DNA of 64,000 bases from Anisodus tanguticus (GCA_034509755.1 CM067544.1:10581501-10645500), one strand, 5' to 3'. Positions 43,492 through 55,199 are shown, counted from the first letter of the stretch. The notes: generated by a model not told the origin, from the letters alone. Numbers and translations: made by a program.

Positions 43492-44577
43492 TTAATTCTC
43501 TCTATAAGCAATATAATTTGCAAGAGCAATCAATGGTGCTGCTTTCTCTTGATCAAATCCAGCAAGCTGAGCTTTTGCATCTTTATTCAACTCCTCAGCA
43601 AACTCCCTAGACTTGTCAATACCTATCAGTTTTGGATAAGTTACCTTATCAGCAACTAAATCCTTCCCTGCTGTTTTCCCCAATTGCTGAGAAGACTTTG
43701 TAACATCAAGAATATCATCCACAACTTGAAATAACAACCCAATACATCTTGCAAACTTCCTTAACTTCTCCACTTCTTCATCTTCAGCCCCTCCTAATAT
43801 AGCCCCTAACACCACTGACCCTTCTAATAAAGCTGCAGTCTTGTGCAAATGAATGAACTCTAAATGTTTCAAATCAACATCAGAAATACCCTCAGAAATT
43901 ATATCTACAACTTGTCCAGCTACTAGCCCCTCAGTACCAATACACTTAGCTAACTCACCAATTACCCTCACAATTCTATCAGAAGGAACCCCTTTTGTTT
44001 GAGTAGCAATGTGTTCAAAGGCTAATGCAAGAAGTGCATCCCCTGCTAAAACAGCCACATCCTCACCATAAATCTTGTGATTTGTGGGCTTCCCTCTTCT
44101 TAAATCATCATTATCCATACAAGGAAGGTCATCATGAATCAAAGACATGGTATGTATCATCTCAACAGCACAAGCTGCTGGCATAGCTGTCGACCCCTCC
44201 CCACCAACAAGCTCACAAGCAGCTATACACAACATGGGTCGGATTCTTTTCCCACCAGCAAGAAGAGAATACCTCATAGATTCATGAATCTTGAGTGGGT
44301 CCTTGAGCAAGACTGCTTTTTCCAAAGCTTTGTTGACACTATTAGCCTTTTCAAGAACATATTCTTTGAACTCCATTGCTTGTTTCTTGATTTCCTCGTT
44401 TGTTGCATCAGTTTGTTGCTGTTTTGTAAGTATAGCTGAGATAGAAAGAGAGGGACTGGTGGAGAATTTCATCTTTAAGAATCTATGAGAGCAAAATTTG
44501 GATCTGCCGTTATTTCCAACGTCAAAAGGGGAATAATGGGTGTGACCCCAAGTTGTAATTGCTGTAGAAAGACTCAT
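43492..44577 (-). CDS. GGPPS: Geranylgeranyl diphosphate synthase, plastid type
   Basis: It makes the C20 diphosphate GGPP from IPP and an allylic diphosphate, feeding carotenoids, chlorophyll, tocopherols, gibberellins and diterpenes. The 361-residue intronless protein has all family hallmarks: GGKRIRP at 108-114, a single CxxxC (Cys117, Cys121) known to contact small subunits, the first Asp-rich motif DDLPCMD at 149-155, AGDALLA at 178-184, AGQVVDI at 220-226, HLHKTA near 243-248, and DDILD at 287-291. The first roughly 55 residues are rich in Ser/Thr with few acids, as expected for a chloroplast transit peptide. The start at ATG 44575-44577 gives a normal family length. It lies head-to-tail, upstream in transcription, of the divergent paralogue. 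Confidence 0.95.
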   Translation of the reverse strand: MSLSTAITTWGHTHYSPFDVGNNGRSKFCSHRFLKMKFSTSPSLSISAILTKQQQTDATNEEIKKQAMEFKEYVLEKANSVNKALEKAVLLKDPLKIHESMRYSLLAGGKRIRPMLCIAACELVGGEGSTAMPAACAVEMIHTMSLIHDDLPCMDNDDLRRGKPTNHKIYGEDVAVLAGDALLALAFEHIATQTKGVPSDRIVRVIGELAKCIGTEGLVAGQVVDIISEGISDVDLKHLEFIHLHKTAALLEGSVVLGAILGGAEDEEVEKLRKFARCIGLLFQVVDDILDVTKSSQQLGKTAGKDLVADKVTYPKLIGIDKSREFAEELNKDAKAQLAGFDQEKAAPLIALANYIAYREN

Positions 44578-45512
44578 TCTTTGGATCTAATTTACTCAAT
44601 TATTTGGGTTTTCTGAAAGATGATGAAGAAGAACGAGGTTGCAAGACTAGAAGAAGTTTAGGATAAAAGACTTCACCTTCAAGGGTCCACTAATGGGTAG
44701 TGTAGACATACACTGCACATATAAAATAATTCTTGAAGGGCAGGTTCGGCACTTGAGTGCCAAATTTGAGATCTGAGATTTAGAAGTTTGACAAGAAAAT
44801 CAGTGGGAATATTTACATATCTTCAGTAAAAAAAATAATAATAATAATAATAATATTGTAGGTGACAAAATTGGAAAAATAACATAAGCGATCTCTTATG
44901 TTTAGGAGTAGGTTCAAATTAATTCCTTAATTATGCGCTAAATAATTTTAGTTTTTTAAGTTTTTCAAAAGTTAACACTTTTAATCTCCGTAAAATATTT
45001 AACAATTTATGTTCGTTAGATCTGACGGAAACACTTAAAAAAGGATCAATTATAAATATCAAGAAAATCTCAGTAAATTCTAAAATATACACAAAAAACT
45101 AAATTAGACACTAAAAAAATATAAAAGAATAGCAAAAAGTACATCTCAACAAACTAAGCTACACCAAACTCTAAAATTAATAAAAAAATAAAAAAAATTA
45201 CTTCTAATTGTAAGTTCCTACGGAAAAGAATTTCTCAATAGTTTCATTCAAGTATAACGGGCAAAATTCAATTAATATTTAACCGAGACTAAAAGCAATA
45301 AATTTTGACTTTTTGAAATCTAAAAACAATTAAAATCTTGTTTTGCACTTTTTTTATTTTTTGTTTTTGCTTGTTGCTTTTGTGTTTCACTTTTCAAATT
45401 TTACTCTACATAATTATGTTGTATGAAATTTAGGATAACAATGCTATCAAAATTAACCAACCTTTTTAAATCTTACAAAAAATGACCAATCTTGTTTCTC
45501 TCTGTGACTCTC
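44578..45512. other. Upstream region of GGPPS and AT-rich spacer
   Basis: The first 200 bp should be the GGPPS 5' UTR and promoter. A (TAA)n microsatellite lies at about 44829-44852. Near 44883-44930 the text TTTAGGAGTAGGTTCAAATT matches, inverted, a dispersed repeat at about 63868-63895. No gene is seen. Confidence 0.5.
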
Positions 45513-45519
45513 CTGCGCC

Positions 45520-46500
45520 TAGACTTGTCCATCGGGTCGGGGACCCGCCCGGCCCGATAAAAAAAACAAGGTTAGGGTCAGCATATATCTGATCCGTGAG
45601 CCACCTGACCCGAAAAAGCGGGGACCCGATCAGGGTCAAAGTCAGCATTTTTTACCCGTCTGACCCTACCCAGCCCAACCCGACCAATGACCCGACCCCA
45701 ACCCGATCATTTTATTATTATTTTATTAATGTTTATTTAAGGTATATTTTATTAATGTTTATTTAAGGTAATTCGGTTCGGTTATTTAGTATTGGGGATG
45801 AACCGAACCGAAAAACCGATGTGATTAATCTTATTTTTGATTTTAGGCTACTGCTATCTCTTGAATCATAGCCATTGAAGCCAATCTATGAAGCTTTTAT
45901 GGAAATCGAATGCGGCATGAACTTAATTAACGGAAGCATTGACATAAAATGTAGGGAGAGAAAGTAGTTGTAAATTGGTGCAACTTTAAATGGTCATAAC
46001 TCTACGCTCGGATGTCCGTTATACCCAAATTTTTTTATTTTGAGTATTTTTCGAGACGCGGCCAGTCAAACGACAGTAAGGCGGTTTGACGCCACCAATT
46101 TTTAGAAAACATCCATTTTCCCAATCAATTTGTGTTTTCCCCAAATCGATTTCTAATTTCTCTTTTCTTTAATAAAGATCTCACGATATACAATACATTT
46201 CAACGTCGAAAATTCGTGGTAATGTAGGTGTGAATGTCAATTTCAGTGTTGGAAATTCAATTTTTTTAAAAATATGTGTTATGTCTTTGGACTTTAATTT
46301 GGATTGTTATTTTAACAAAAAAATAAAAAAAATTATTTTATTTTGTAGAGCGGGTCAGGGCCGACCCGTGACCCGTGGGGTCCCCGAAGGGTCGGGGACA
46401 GAGTCAGAAAATTAAAAAAAATGGGGTCAGGGTCGGTCAAGCAGGAAAAAAAGCCACTTGACCCGGCCCTGACCAGACCCGACCCGAGCTTTGGACAGGT
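45520..46500. mobile_element. Nonautonomous hAT-like element with GGGTCGGG-rich ends
   Basis: The ends read TAGACTTGTCCAT on the left and, inverted, ACCTGTCCAAAG on the right, each leading into repeated GGGTCGGG/CCCGACCC. CTGCGCC flanks both sides (45513-45519 and 46501-46507); counting one mismatch it is 8 bp. The interior 45775-46135 is shared, inverted, with positions 1-290 of the window. The interior also contains CGGTTCGG runs like those of that element. No transposase frame is seen. Confidence 0.65.
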
Positions 46501-46507
46501 CTGCGCC

Positions 46508-47019
46508 GTTGAAGACGACCAAACTTTTTAAATCAGCAGTAGTTGAACTTAGCTCCGGCGAAGGAGACACCGCCGCAAACAACGTTGACACTTGACTTTA
46601 CCAAGGCAAACGTTGACCGTCCGACGGGAAATTATAATGTTGTTGTTGCTGCGAAAGCTAAGGAGGCTTTTAGTTTATCAACGGCGATGGCGACATCAAC
46701 GAACTCGTCGTTGTTTTAATCGTCGATTATCAGCGAATGAAGTGTATCGAACGATAAGCAAGGTTCGTCTTCAATGTTGTTGATTCCGGCGCCAGCTGTT
46801 TCCACAGGGAGACTTCCCATACCCAATAAAAGATGTCGTGAGCACGAACACTCTGAAGATATCTCAGGCAAAACTTTTGGCTTCGGCAAGTGTCACTGCA
46901 AAAAGATGTTCGTTTTGTTTCAAATCTGGTGGTGGTGAATCGGATCTGCGGCGTGATCTCCGGTGGTGGCTGGTAGATGTTCATGTTGCTAGTTCGTCTC
47001 AGATTTTAGATCCGGTGAT
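46508..47019. other. GC-richer unrecognised stretch
   Basis: It is less AT-rich than its surroundings and contains short frames on both strands (for example minus 46730-46984). None matches a family I know. It might be a worn gene or the start of a DNA transposon. Confidence 0.3.
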
Positions 47020-47440
47020 GGAGTATATAGGTGTATATGGAGCTAAAGATTTGAGCTTGATGGTGTATATGGGAGTTGATGGTGTTGAAGTTATTTGTTG
47101 TATAATAATATATAATATTATATAATAGTGTATATGGTGGTATATGGTTGTATATGAATGTTTATAGGAGTAGTGTTGAAGTTATTTTTTTTGTATAATA
47201 GTGTATAATATTGTATAATAGTGTATATGGTGGTATATGAGTATATATGGGTGTTTATGTATATAGGTGTATAAATATGTATACACCTTCAAACATCTAT
47301 ATACATAATATACTTGACTTTTGTACCTGAGTGAATAATAATATATAAAATTATTTTTGGGCCAGAGCTTTGCAATGTATATTTTGGGCTTTTTTTGCAA
47401 TGTAAGTGAGCAAATTGTATATTTTTAAAATTTCCCTTTT
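47020..47440. repeat. GTGTATA-rich minisatellite with a conserved edge
   Basis: Repeated GTGTATATGGTGGTATATG-like units at 47095-47270, then TATACACCTTCAAACATCTA and an edge GCAATGTAAGTGAGCAAATT. The same units and edge recur at 55200-55690. Confidence 0.65.
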
Positions 47441-48884
47441 TATATTTATAAATTTAAACCCTTTTAATTTAACTGATCGGGAAATGTATGCTCGACGGGA
47501 ACATATTGTTTACACAATGTGGAGAATTATATTAAAGAAGAGCTATTACTACTAGTGATGTTGATTTTTTGTACTGATGAATATTTGTAATAATATTTAG
47601 AATTGATGAAGTGTAATACTATATAGTAGCTCGTAGGCGAAAAGAAACGCACTGGGTCATTTTAGTTCTTTAGCTCATATGTATCAGTGAACAAGCTCAT
47701 ATCCGTGATTAATGACGATACATGTTGAAGATGCAAATAATTATAAATTTGATTATATCATCGTATTAAATAAAGTATATATAAATCATGCTTAATGTAA
47801 TAGAAAGTGATTGATAGGCAGAGTTTACGCAGTATGTTTATTAAATATTTTTTGGTGATTTTGCTAGTTTTAAAAAAATTAAGGGTGTAAATCATATTTC
47901 ATATTATTTTTTAAAAAAAAAGTACATTTCAATAACCAAATATTATTTGTAAAAACTATAGCCAAACATAATTCCAACTTTAAAAATTTCAAAAAAAGTG
48001 ATTTTTTTTTGTGTTTCTATGGCCAAACGCCTACTTAGATAGACCTGGTTTTAATTTTAAATGAGAAAAAGTGGTGAGCATTGGTTATATAATTGACACT
48101 TGGCCTAGTGGCTATCTGGTCCTACGATTGGCTACAACAGTGTAAGCTTATTGGTTCTTCCATTTTCTCCACTCGTGTTTCTTTCCAATACCGTTTTTCT
48201 TTTTTTCTCATTCATTTATTTTAATTATCATGGATATTTAAAAGAGTGAGCCGATTGAGTTCTTACAATAGCCATTTGTTAGGATGCATTTGGTTGATAA
48301 ACAAAGATAAGATAAAATAAACTCTGGTCATCACGTCTCGCGATTTACTGATAATAATACTGAGGGACCGGGACTACTATCTTCCGGAATAATCTGTCGT
48401 AAGCCGAGAAACTGAATATTATGTTTCTATAAAAAAGGGAAAAACTACACGTTAGGATGTTTCTGTTTTATAATAGTAATGGTGATGGTCCAATCAATGT
48501 TTGCCCATCCCTTCTAATTAATCGAATACAATTACCTCCGTGACGTTTTTGAAAACAGTTTCTCTAAAGAAATTTATAGAGAGGAGAGCTTGAGCACCTC
48601 CTTGAATTGCGTACCGCAGTTTAGAGTTTAGATATCCAATGGAGTAAGCGTCGTGGTTTAGAAATAAGTTAGGCAAATATCAATAATGCGGAATTGCTAT
48701 ATATAAGTATTAATAATATATAGGTTAGTAATTAACTTTGTTTGATGATTGATATATTAAAAATTAGTAATACAATGTATAATTTAAAATTGATAGAGAA
48801 TATACTTATTCTCTATATATTCTGTAATTATATTATTTGATGTAATTATGTAGACCAGATATTTTCATACACTTAGGTTTATAA

Positions 48885-48886
<2 letters not shown>
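47441..48886. other. AT-rich intergenic DNA
   Basis: No gene, tRNA or clear transposon end was found. The last few hundred bases may include the worn 5' LTR of the next element. Confidence 0.45.
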
Positions 48887-48923
<37 letters not shown>

Positions 48924-48924
48924 C

Positions 48925-48956
<32 letters not shown>

Positions 48957-48958
48957 CT
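48887..48958. repeat. (TA)n / TACATA microsatellite
   Basis: Alternating TA interrupted twice by ACATAC, just upstream of the primer site of element 3. Confidence 0.9.
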
Positions 48959-49111
48959 ATATTGCATTAATGAGAAAACTCTAGCAGGGAGAATTACACA
49001 CTTCAACATGATATCAAAAGCCAAATTCTAAAATTTTCTCTCCCCTAATTTTTTCTAACCTAATTCCGGCGCCCCCTTGTTTTGTGTTTACACAGCCGAT
49101 AACCTCCCTCA

Positions 49112-50230
49112 ATGGCTTCTACCGAATCTTCCTCCTCCACTCAAGACGTCACACATCCTCCTCCTCCCCCTCCGAACACCTTTCATCCGGCCTTTGCCAT
49201 GACAAAATCAAGAACTTTATCCCTTTGGTTCTTGATCAAGAGGGTGGACAATACTCATCGTGGGTTGAACTATTTCAAATATATGTTTGTGCCTACAACG
49301 TTCTTGATCACATTGATGCCACCATACCCCGTGCAACTGACGTCGACGACCCGACGTGGAAATGACTTGATGCAATCATCAAACAATGGATATATGACAC
49401 TATATCCAAGAATTTACTTCATACTATTATGAAGACATGTGCTTCAGCTCACGAATTATGGACAAGGCTAGAGGAAATATTTCAAGACAACAAACATACA
49501 TGTGTCGTGTATCTGGAGGAACAATTTAATAACACTCGTCTTGAGAACTTTGCTAATATGTCCGACTATTGTAAACAATTAAAATTAGTTGCAGATCAAT
49601 TCTCTAATGTTGGCACTCCGATTTCAGAAATGAATATAGTTTTGCAACTAATTAATGGTTTGACAAATGGTGAGTATGATACACTTGCGACGATGATCTA
49701 ACAAGTCGATCCCTCCCTAGCTTCAACAAGGCTCGGTCACAATTGCTATTGGAGGAGACTAGACGTGTTAAACAAGACGAGCATAATCAACATGCGTTGG
49801 TGGTTGATGCACCAAGAAACACCACTGCACCCGCCGGACCACCGCAACATACAACCAACAACTGCAGCGGGGTGGCCGAGGTGGTAGCAAGGGCCGAGGC
49901 CGCATCAACTGGCGTGGCGGCAAAGGACGAGGACATAGAGGAAAGTCCAATTCTGGTGGACAGAACCATTATACCCAATCCAACACCCATGCCCAATACC
50001 CTCCTAGTGAGCCAACCCAATGTCATGGCCGATTCCCGAACAGTGAGCCTCTCCCCCATGCCCTTACCCAACTACTCCGACCTAAAATTTTGGTCAGTGT
50101 CAGTAGCCGAGCGTACTGGGCCCTCTTCCAGGCCCACGATACACGACTCAACAGCATCAATCCTACTTCTCTCCGGCCCAGCAGCAATAACAGCAAGCGT
50201 ATGGCCTTATGACCCCTACTGAACTGGTCC
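49112..50230 (+). pseudogene. gag of element 3, degenerate
   Basis: From ATG 49112, with a Ser/Pro-rich N-terminus and then gag blocks in two other frames (49084-49365, 49429-49701). A frameshift near 49200 and stops near 49363 and 49701 break it. The C-terminal region at 49860-49950 is Gly/Arg-rich when read in the right frame. Confidence 0.75.
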
Positions 50231-50277
50231 AGACCTACGGTACTATGAATCTACAGCAGCCCAATGATGCCTAGTAC

Positions 50278-53200
50278 ATGGATACGGCGCCACATCCCAC
50301 CTCACTCGTAACTCCGGTAATCTCCCTCACCTCACCCTCTATTTTCCCTAAAAAATGTCCTATACGCTCAAAAATCATTAAAAACTTAATTTCTGTTAGG
50401 AAATTTGCTAGTGACAATTCAGTATCTATTGAGTTTGACCCTTTTGGTTTTTCTGTGAAGGACCTACATACGGGGACAACTCTTACGAGATGCAATAGTG
50501 TGGGGGACCTATATCCTTTCTCCTTCAATTCCGTTGCAAGTGTCAACCCACAAATCTCTATAGTTGCAATCTCTATATTGACTTGATACAATAGACTTGG
50601 GCACCAGGGAGCACCAGTTTTTAATTTACTTAGAATTCAAAATTTGATTCAATGTAATTAAAGGAAATTTACCCATGATTGCTACTCTTGTCTTCTAGGA
50701 AATCATGTTAGACTTCATTTTAAGTCATCTTTGAGTGTAACTTTTTCACCATTTAATATCATTCATGCGGATTTATGGACATCTCCCATTACTAGCAAAC
50801 TGGGTCATACGTATTATTTGGTGTTATTAGATGATTTCTCTCATTTTCTTTGGGTTTATCCTCTCAAATACAAGTCCAAAGTTTACTCATTTTTTCTTGA
50901 ATTTCGAACATATGTTAAAACTCAGTTGAAAAGAACATCAAAATGTTTCAATGTGACAATGGTCGTGACTTTGAAAATTCCCTCTTTCATAAATTTTGTG
51001 CAGACAACGGCATGATATTTCGATTCTCTTGCCCCCATTCCTCACCTCAAAATGATAAAATCGAAAGAATCCTTCGCACCATTAACAATATGATCCGTAT
51101 TATGCTATTTCATGCTTTTCTCCCCCTTCCTTTTGGGTCTATGCGTTGCACATGGTAGCAAACATTCTTAATATATTACCAACACGTACTCTTCAAAACA
51201 AAACTCCAACCGAAATTCTCTTCCGTCGGATCCCTTCCTATGGCCACCTTTGGATTTTTGGTTGTCTATGCTACTCGAATCTATCATCCACGACTCCTCA
51301 CAAATTAGCACCTAGGACTACTCCTTGCACTTTGTTGGGTTTCCCTTTGAATCATAGGGGGTATTTATGCTATGATTTGTCCATAAATAAAATCCTAGTC
51401 TCTCGCTATGTCACATTTGAGGAGCACATTTTCCCATTCACAAACATCCAAAAATCCCAAGTCACTGACTATGGCTTCCTTGACAATTCAGACATCTCCC
51501 ATCTCCTCCAAAATGTCATGCACGGAGCCGCAGTGGACTCCACCTATAGTCCAACTATTCGTCGGGCCCAACCCGTGCCTCAGACCTTTTCCTCTCCCTC
51601 CCTCCAAGCCCAACCATAGAACGGGCCCAACTCTCTGTCGCTTTTCCCAGCATTGCTAGCCTCCAGTCGGTGCCCATTCACCACTTCCCTGCCCCATTCT
51701 GACCTCCCTCCTCTGAGCCCAGATCTGACCCAACCCAATTCCACAAAATGTCACCCGTCTGACCCCTATTCCTACACATCGCATGGAAACCCGTGCCTAG
51801 TATGGGATTTTTCAATCAAAAGTCCAATTTAACATATCAACTCAAGCTATATCGCCTCTACCTAAAAACCCTCAATTAGCCAAGCTTGACTCAAATTAGA
51901 ATGCGGCCATGCGTGAGGAATTTAATGCGCTCACTTCAGATCTTGTCCCAAAACCTGAGAGGGTCAATGTGATTCATTGTATGTGGCTAGTGGTGATCTT
52001 GACTGCCATAAGGAGAGACTTGTGGAAAACGGCACGGGACAACAAGATAGAGTGATTGTGGTGAGACCTTCAGTCCAATGGTTAAACCAACCACCATTCA
52101 TACTGTTTTGAGCATTGCTTTGGGGAAGAACTAGCCGATTCATCAACTTGATGTGAAAAATGCGTTCTTACATGGTGATTTGAAAGAAACTATCTATATG
52201 CATCAACCACTTGGTTTTGTGCATCCCTATGCTCCTCGGCATGTCTGTCATCTTCGAAAGTCACTCTATGGCTTGAAACAAATCCCTCGGGCTTGGTATG
52301 AGCGCTTTGCCAACTACATTATGCAGATCGGATTCATATGTAGCAAAAGTGATAATTCACTTTTCATTTATCTTCAAGGTAATGATACTACATATCTTTT
52401 GCTTTATATGGATGACATTGTCTTGATTGCCTTCTCTGATTAGTTGAAAAATCGAGATCATTAAATTACTTAAATCTGAATTTGCCATGACGGATTGGGG
52501 TAAACTGAGTTATTTCTTGGGGATTTTTGTGACCAGATCTAAAAATAATATGTTTTTGTGTCAACGTAAATATACAAAGGAGATTGTTTACAGGGCTAAA
52601 ATGGCAAATTGCAAGATCATGCCTACTCCAGTCGAAGCTCAGCGCCAATGATGGGGATCCGATGCTTGATCATTGTCTTTATCGAAGTCTTGCTGGTGCA
52701 CTTCAGTATCTTACCTTCACTAGGCATGATCTATGATGTTCAACAGGTGTGCTTGTTCATGCATGCACCTAGGGAGCCTTATTTTACCACTCTTAAACGT
52801 ATCATTCGGTACGTTAATAGTACTCTTGACTATGGTTTACACCTTAGTCCATCTACACCGGTCAGGTTGATTTCCTATACGGACACCGATTGGGGCGGTT
52901 GTCCTGACACAAGTCGATCTACTTCCGGCTATTGTGTAGTTTTGGGTGATAACCTCATTTCTTGGTCTGCAAAATGACAAGCTACGATTTCTCGTTCAAG
53001 TGCGGAAGCAGAATATAGAGGCATTGCGAACGTCGTTACCAAAACTTGTTGGCTTAGAAATCTCTTCCTCGAGCTTCATTGTCCCTTACGTAAGGTATCT
53101 ATTGTCTACTGTGATAACATATCTGCTGTCTACTTGTCTCATAATCCGATTCAACATCAACGGACAAAACATATTGAGATGGATATTCATTTTGTTTGTG

Positions 53201-53328
53201 AGAAAGTTGCTATGAGTCATGTTCGGGTGTTACATATTCCTTCTTCTTATCAGTACACAAATATATTTACTAAGGGACTTCCTCGACAATTGTTCCTTGA
53301 CTTCATATCTACTCATGAGCATGCGTAG
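50278..53328 (+). pseudogene. pol of element 3, degenerate
   Basis: A protease-like D-T-G context occurs at about 50281, with a frameshift straight after. Integrase is in the frames 50731-51015 and 50943-51158 (HADLWTSP, CDNGRDFENS, NDKIERI, where the usual GVAER context is altered). RT is in 52153-52443 (NAFLHGDL, SLYGLKQIPRAWYER, LYMDDIVL). RNase H is near 52609-53328 (DTDWGGCPDTSRSTSGY, then QRTKHIEMDIHFV). At least six frame breaks are present. Confidence 0.8.
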
Positions 53329-53608
53329 CTTCGTCCGACTAATATTTAAGCTACCTTCACAATGAGTTTGTAAAGTATCTCATACGTCTTTAGCCGTAGA
53401 GTAGTTTTGTATGAGTTTGAACATGTAAAGATCAACCCATCCAAAAATACATTTAAGGCTTTCTCGTTGAAGCTTGCATTATTGATTTCTTCCGCAGTCC
53501 ATTCAGATTCAGGTTTATCAAGAATGTCACCTTCCTCATCCGGTGGAAACATAGGAACAACATATCTATTTATTATAGATCTTCATGCTCTAACATCAAT
53601 TGATTTGA

Positions 53609-54144
53609 TATGAGAGGCTCGCCATCTGCTAGCATTGTGGTTTTCCATCGATTGTTTATCAATGGCCCACCCTTTCTTTGAACCTTGTCAATGATCGAAC
53701 TTAAAGATATGAACTGAGTGCCATTTGATGAGTAACTGAGAACAAAGGAGAGGGATATGAAATAATGAAGTAATGAAAAGTGAATAGATCTGCCATTTCT
53801 TGAAATCTCTCTTTTGATTCAAAATCGTAGTGTAACGTGTATCCTCCCCTGTTCCGGTCATGGAATAGATGAAATAAATCAAAAAATGGATTTTTGTTCA
53901 AAAATGAAATCTTATTGGAACTGTCCATATCCGGTTCATCCTTTGGAACCATATATCATCTCGGATCTGATGAAATAGGATGAATTGAGACGGTATTTTA
54001 TAAATACGTAATTATCTTGAATATATTAATCATTTCTTTATTTTCCGATGTCCCTTCAAACTCCTCCCCAGGATGATAGATGGGGTGATTCGGGTGAGAT
54101 CCAATGTAGATCCAACTTTCGATTCACTCGTGGGATCCGGGCGG
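53609..54144. other. Foreign DNA inside the element 4 gag, partly plastid
   Basis: Unlike gag in element 1. The middle part (53780-54047) is plastid ycf2. The two side parts (53609-53779 and 54048-54144) are not identified; they may be other plastid segments joined before insertion. Confidence 0.7.
53780..54047 (-). pseudogene. ycf2: Nuclear copy of a plastid ycf2 fragment
   Basis: On the minus strand the reading DEPDMDSSNKISFLNKNPFF followed by HLFHDRNRGGYTLH and ERFQEMADLF is characteristic of plastid Ycf2, an essential plastid protein of the import-motor/FtsHi complex. Upstream, ENKEMINIFKIITYL is readable, then a C-to-T change makes a stop. About 268 bp of a gene that is normally nearly 7 kb are present, so this is a NUPT and has no function of its own. 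Confidence 0.85.
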
Positions 54145-54287
54145 TGCGGACGTAGACGAATCTTCCAATAGGCATAGTTTGAACCATCTAAAATGGGAAG
54201 CCTATCAATCGTTGGATTTGCCGGATCCATAGCTTTAAATAGCAGGACCAAACACTTATTGTGTTAAGTGTTGGCTCTTATACCACT

Positions 54288-55199
54288 TGTTAGGTCCGGG
54301 TATGCTATGGAACAATAAAAATAAACTAACTCGAATGCCAATTCAGTTTTCGAATGTCGGTGAGAATGTCGTCCGACACCAGTGATAACACTTTAGTAAA
54401 AACAAAAAACTTTAAAGAGTAATGCAGCAGAAATTTAAAGAACACAAAAGTTTAAAATTTACTATATAACCTATGACGGTCAATGACCGAAACTAATGTA
54501 TATATTTATTATATACAAAAATTACAAATTCCTTTCTTTACAATTTTACAAGATGAAATGAAATGAATTAAATGTTGAAGTCGCAGATGACTTCTGCTTG
54601 AAAAATCTACCTAGATAGACATAGACAACTTCTCATTACAATTGCTCAATACAAAGCTAATCTAGAATCTAAATTGCAATTGTAATGTTGGACAGAATGT
54701 TGTCGACACGCTCATGCAACACTTGTGATCCAGTTTTCTGAGATGAATTCTCGAGAGATTTCTTGATATTTTTGCAATCTGTTTCTGGATATCGATTCAC
54801 TGCAGTAGCCTCTCTATTTATAGTAGAGAGTCTCCCTTGAACAACTCATCGATCCATTGTGAAGGTTGAGGGAAAGGTGGACAACTGGTGTGTTTGTTGG
54901 AGAAGATCATGAAGCAAAATCCTCTAACTTCTTGGTCTTGTTCCTCACGCATAGCAACAACCCTGACTTGTTCTTCCCATATTTTTCATCAGCTCTTATT
55001 TACCTTGCCAAGTCACTTTTACTTCGTAGTAATATTTCCACAAATATTACTTCATTCCGTTAAGTAAGGTAAAACTATTTTTTTTCAGAAGATGTTGGTC
55101 CGAATGTTGTGACATTTGTTCCAACATTGTATACATTCAAATCAGTCTTTAAAAAGATATGTTGGTTAAAATGTCACAACACCAAACCCAACATTAACA
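54288..55199 (-). repeat. LTR of element 4
   Basis: On the minus strand it begins TGTTAATGTTGGGTTTGG and ends CCCGGACCTAACA, close to element 1 LTR termini. Interior matches include GGTCAATGACC and CATCTGCGACTTCA. It shows the variant palindromes TGTCG-TC-CGACA at 54367-54378 and TGTCGACA at 54701-54708. Confidence 0.85.

Larger units (their letters stand above)
49009..53345 (+). mobile_element. Degenerate Ty1/copia element (element 3), no 3' LTR
   Basis: TGATATCAAAAGCC at 49009-49022, after ...TTCAACA, is a worn Met-tRNA primer site, so a 5' LTR ends at 49008; its start was not found. Gag, protease, integrase, RT and RNase H follow in copia order, all broken. The gag type (FHPAFAMTKS, ELWTRLEEIF, Gly/Arg-rich tail) and a YMDD RT box suggest the Ale/Retrofit lineage, unlike elements 1 and 2. 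It has no extra 3' ORF. The element stops abruptly near 53345, where an inverted relic of another family begins. Confidence 0.8.
53346..54230 (-). pseudogene. gag fragment of element 4 with an insertion
   Basis: Gag pieces are encoded at about 54145-54230 (SNYAYWKIRLR block) and 53346-53608 (SEWTAEEINNASFNEKALN block). They match element 1 gag residues near the N-terminus to about 110. The two pieces are separated by foreign DNA exactly where element 1 is continuous. Frame changes are also present. Confidence 0.82.
53346..55199 (-). mobile_element. Truncated inverted relic of an element 1 relative (element 4)
   Basis: Read on the minus strand it has a 912-bp LTR (54288-55199), a primer site TGGTATAAGAGCC just inside, and a gag start at 54230. 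The gag text matches element 1 (PPDE-GD-L-KPESEWTAEEIN) up to 53346, where it breaks against element 3. Gag is interrupted by about 536 bp of unrelated DNA (53609-54144) including plastid ycf2. The second LTR is absent. Confidence 0.85.

Noticed and set aside
46730..46984. Minus-strand 84-codon frame as a gene
   Set aside because: No family recognised, no splice partners, and it is next to repeat arrays.
48833..49024. Frame rich in Ile/Tyr over 48887-48958
   Set aside because: It is translation of a TA microsatellite.
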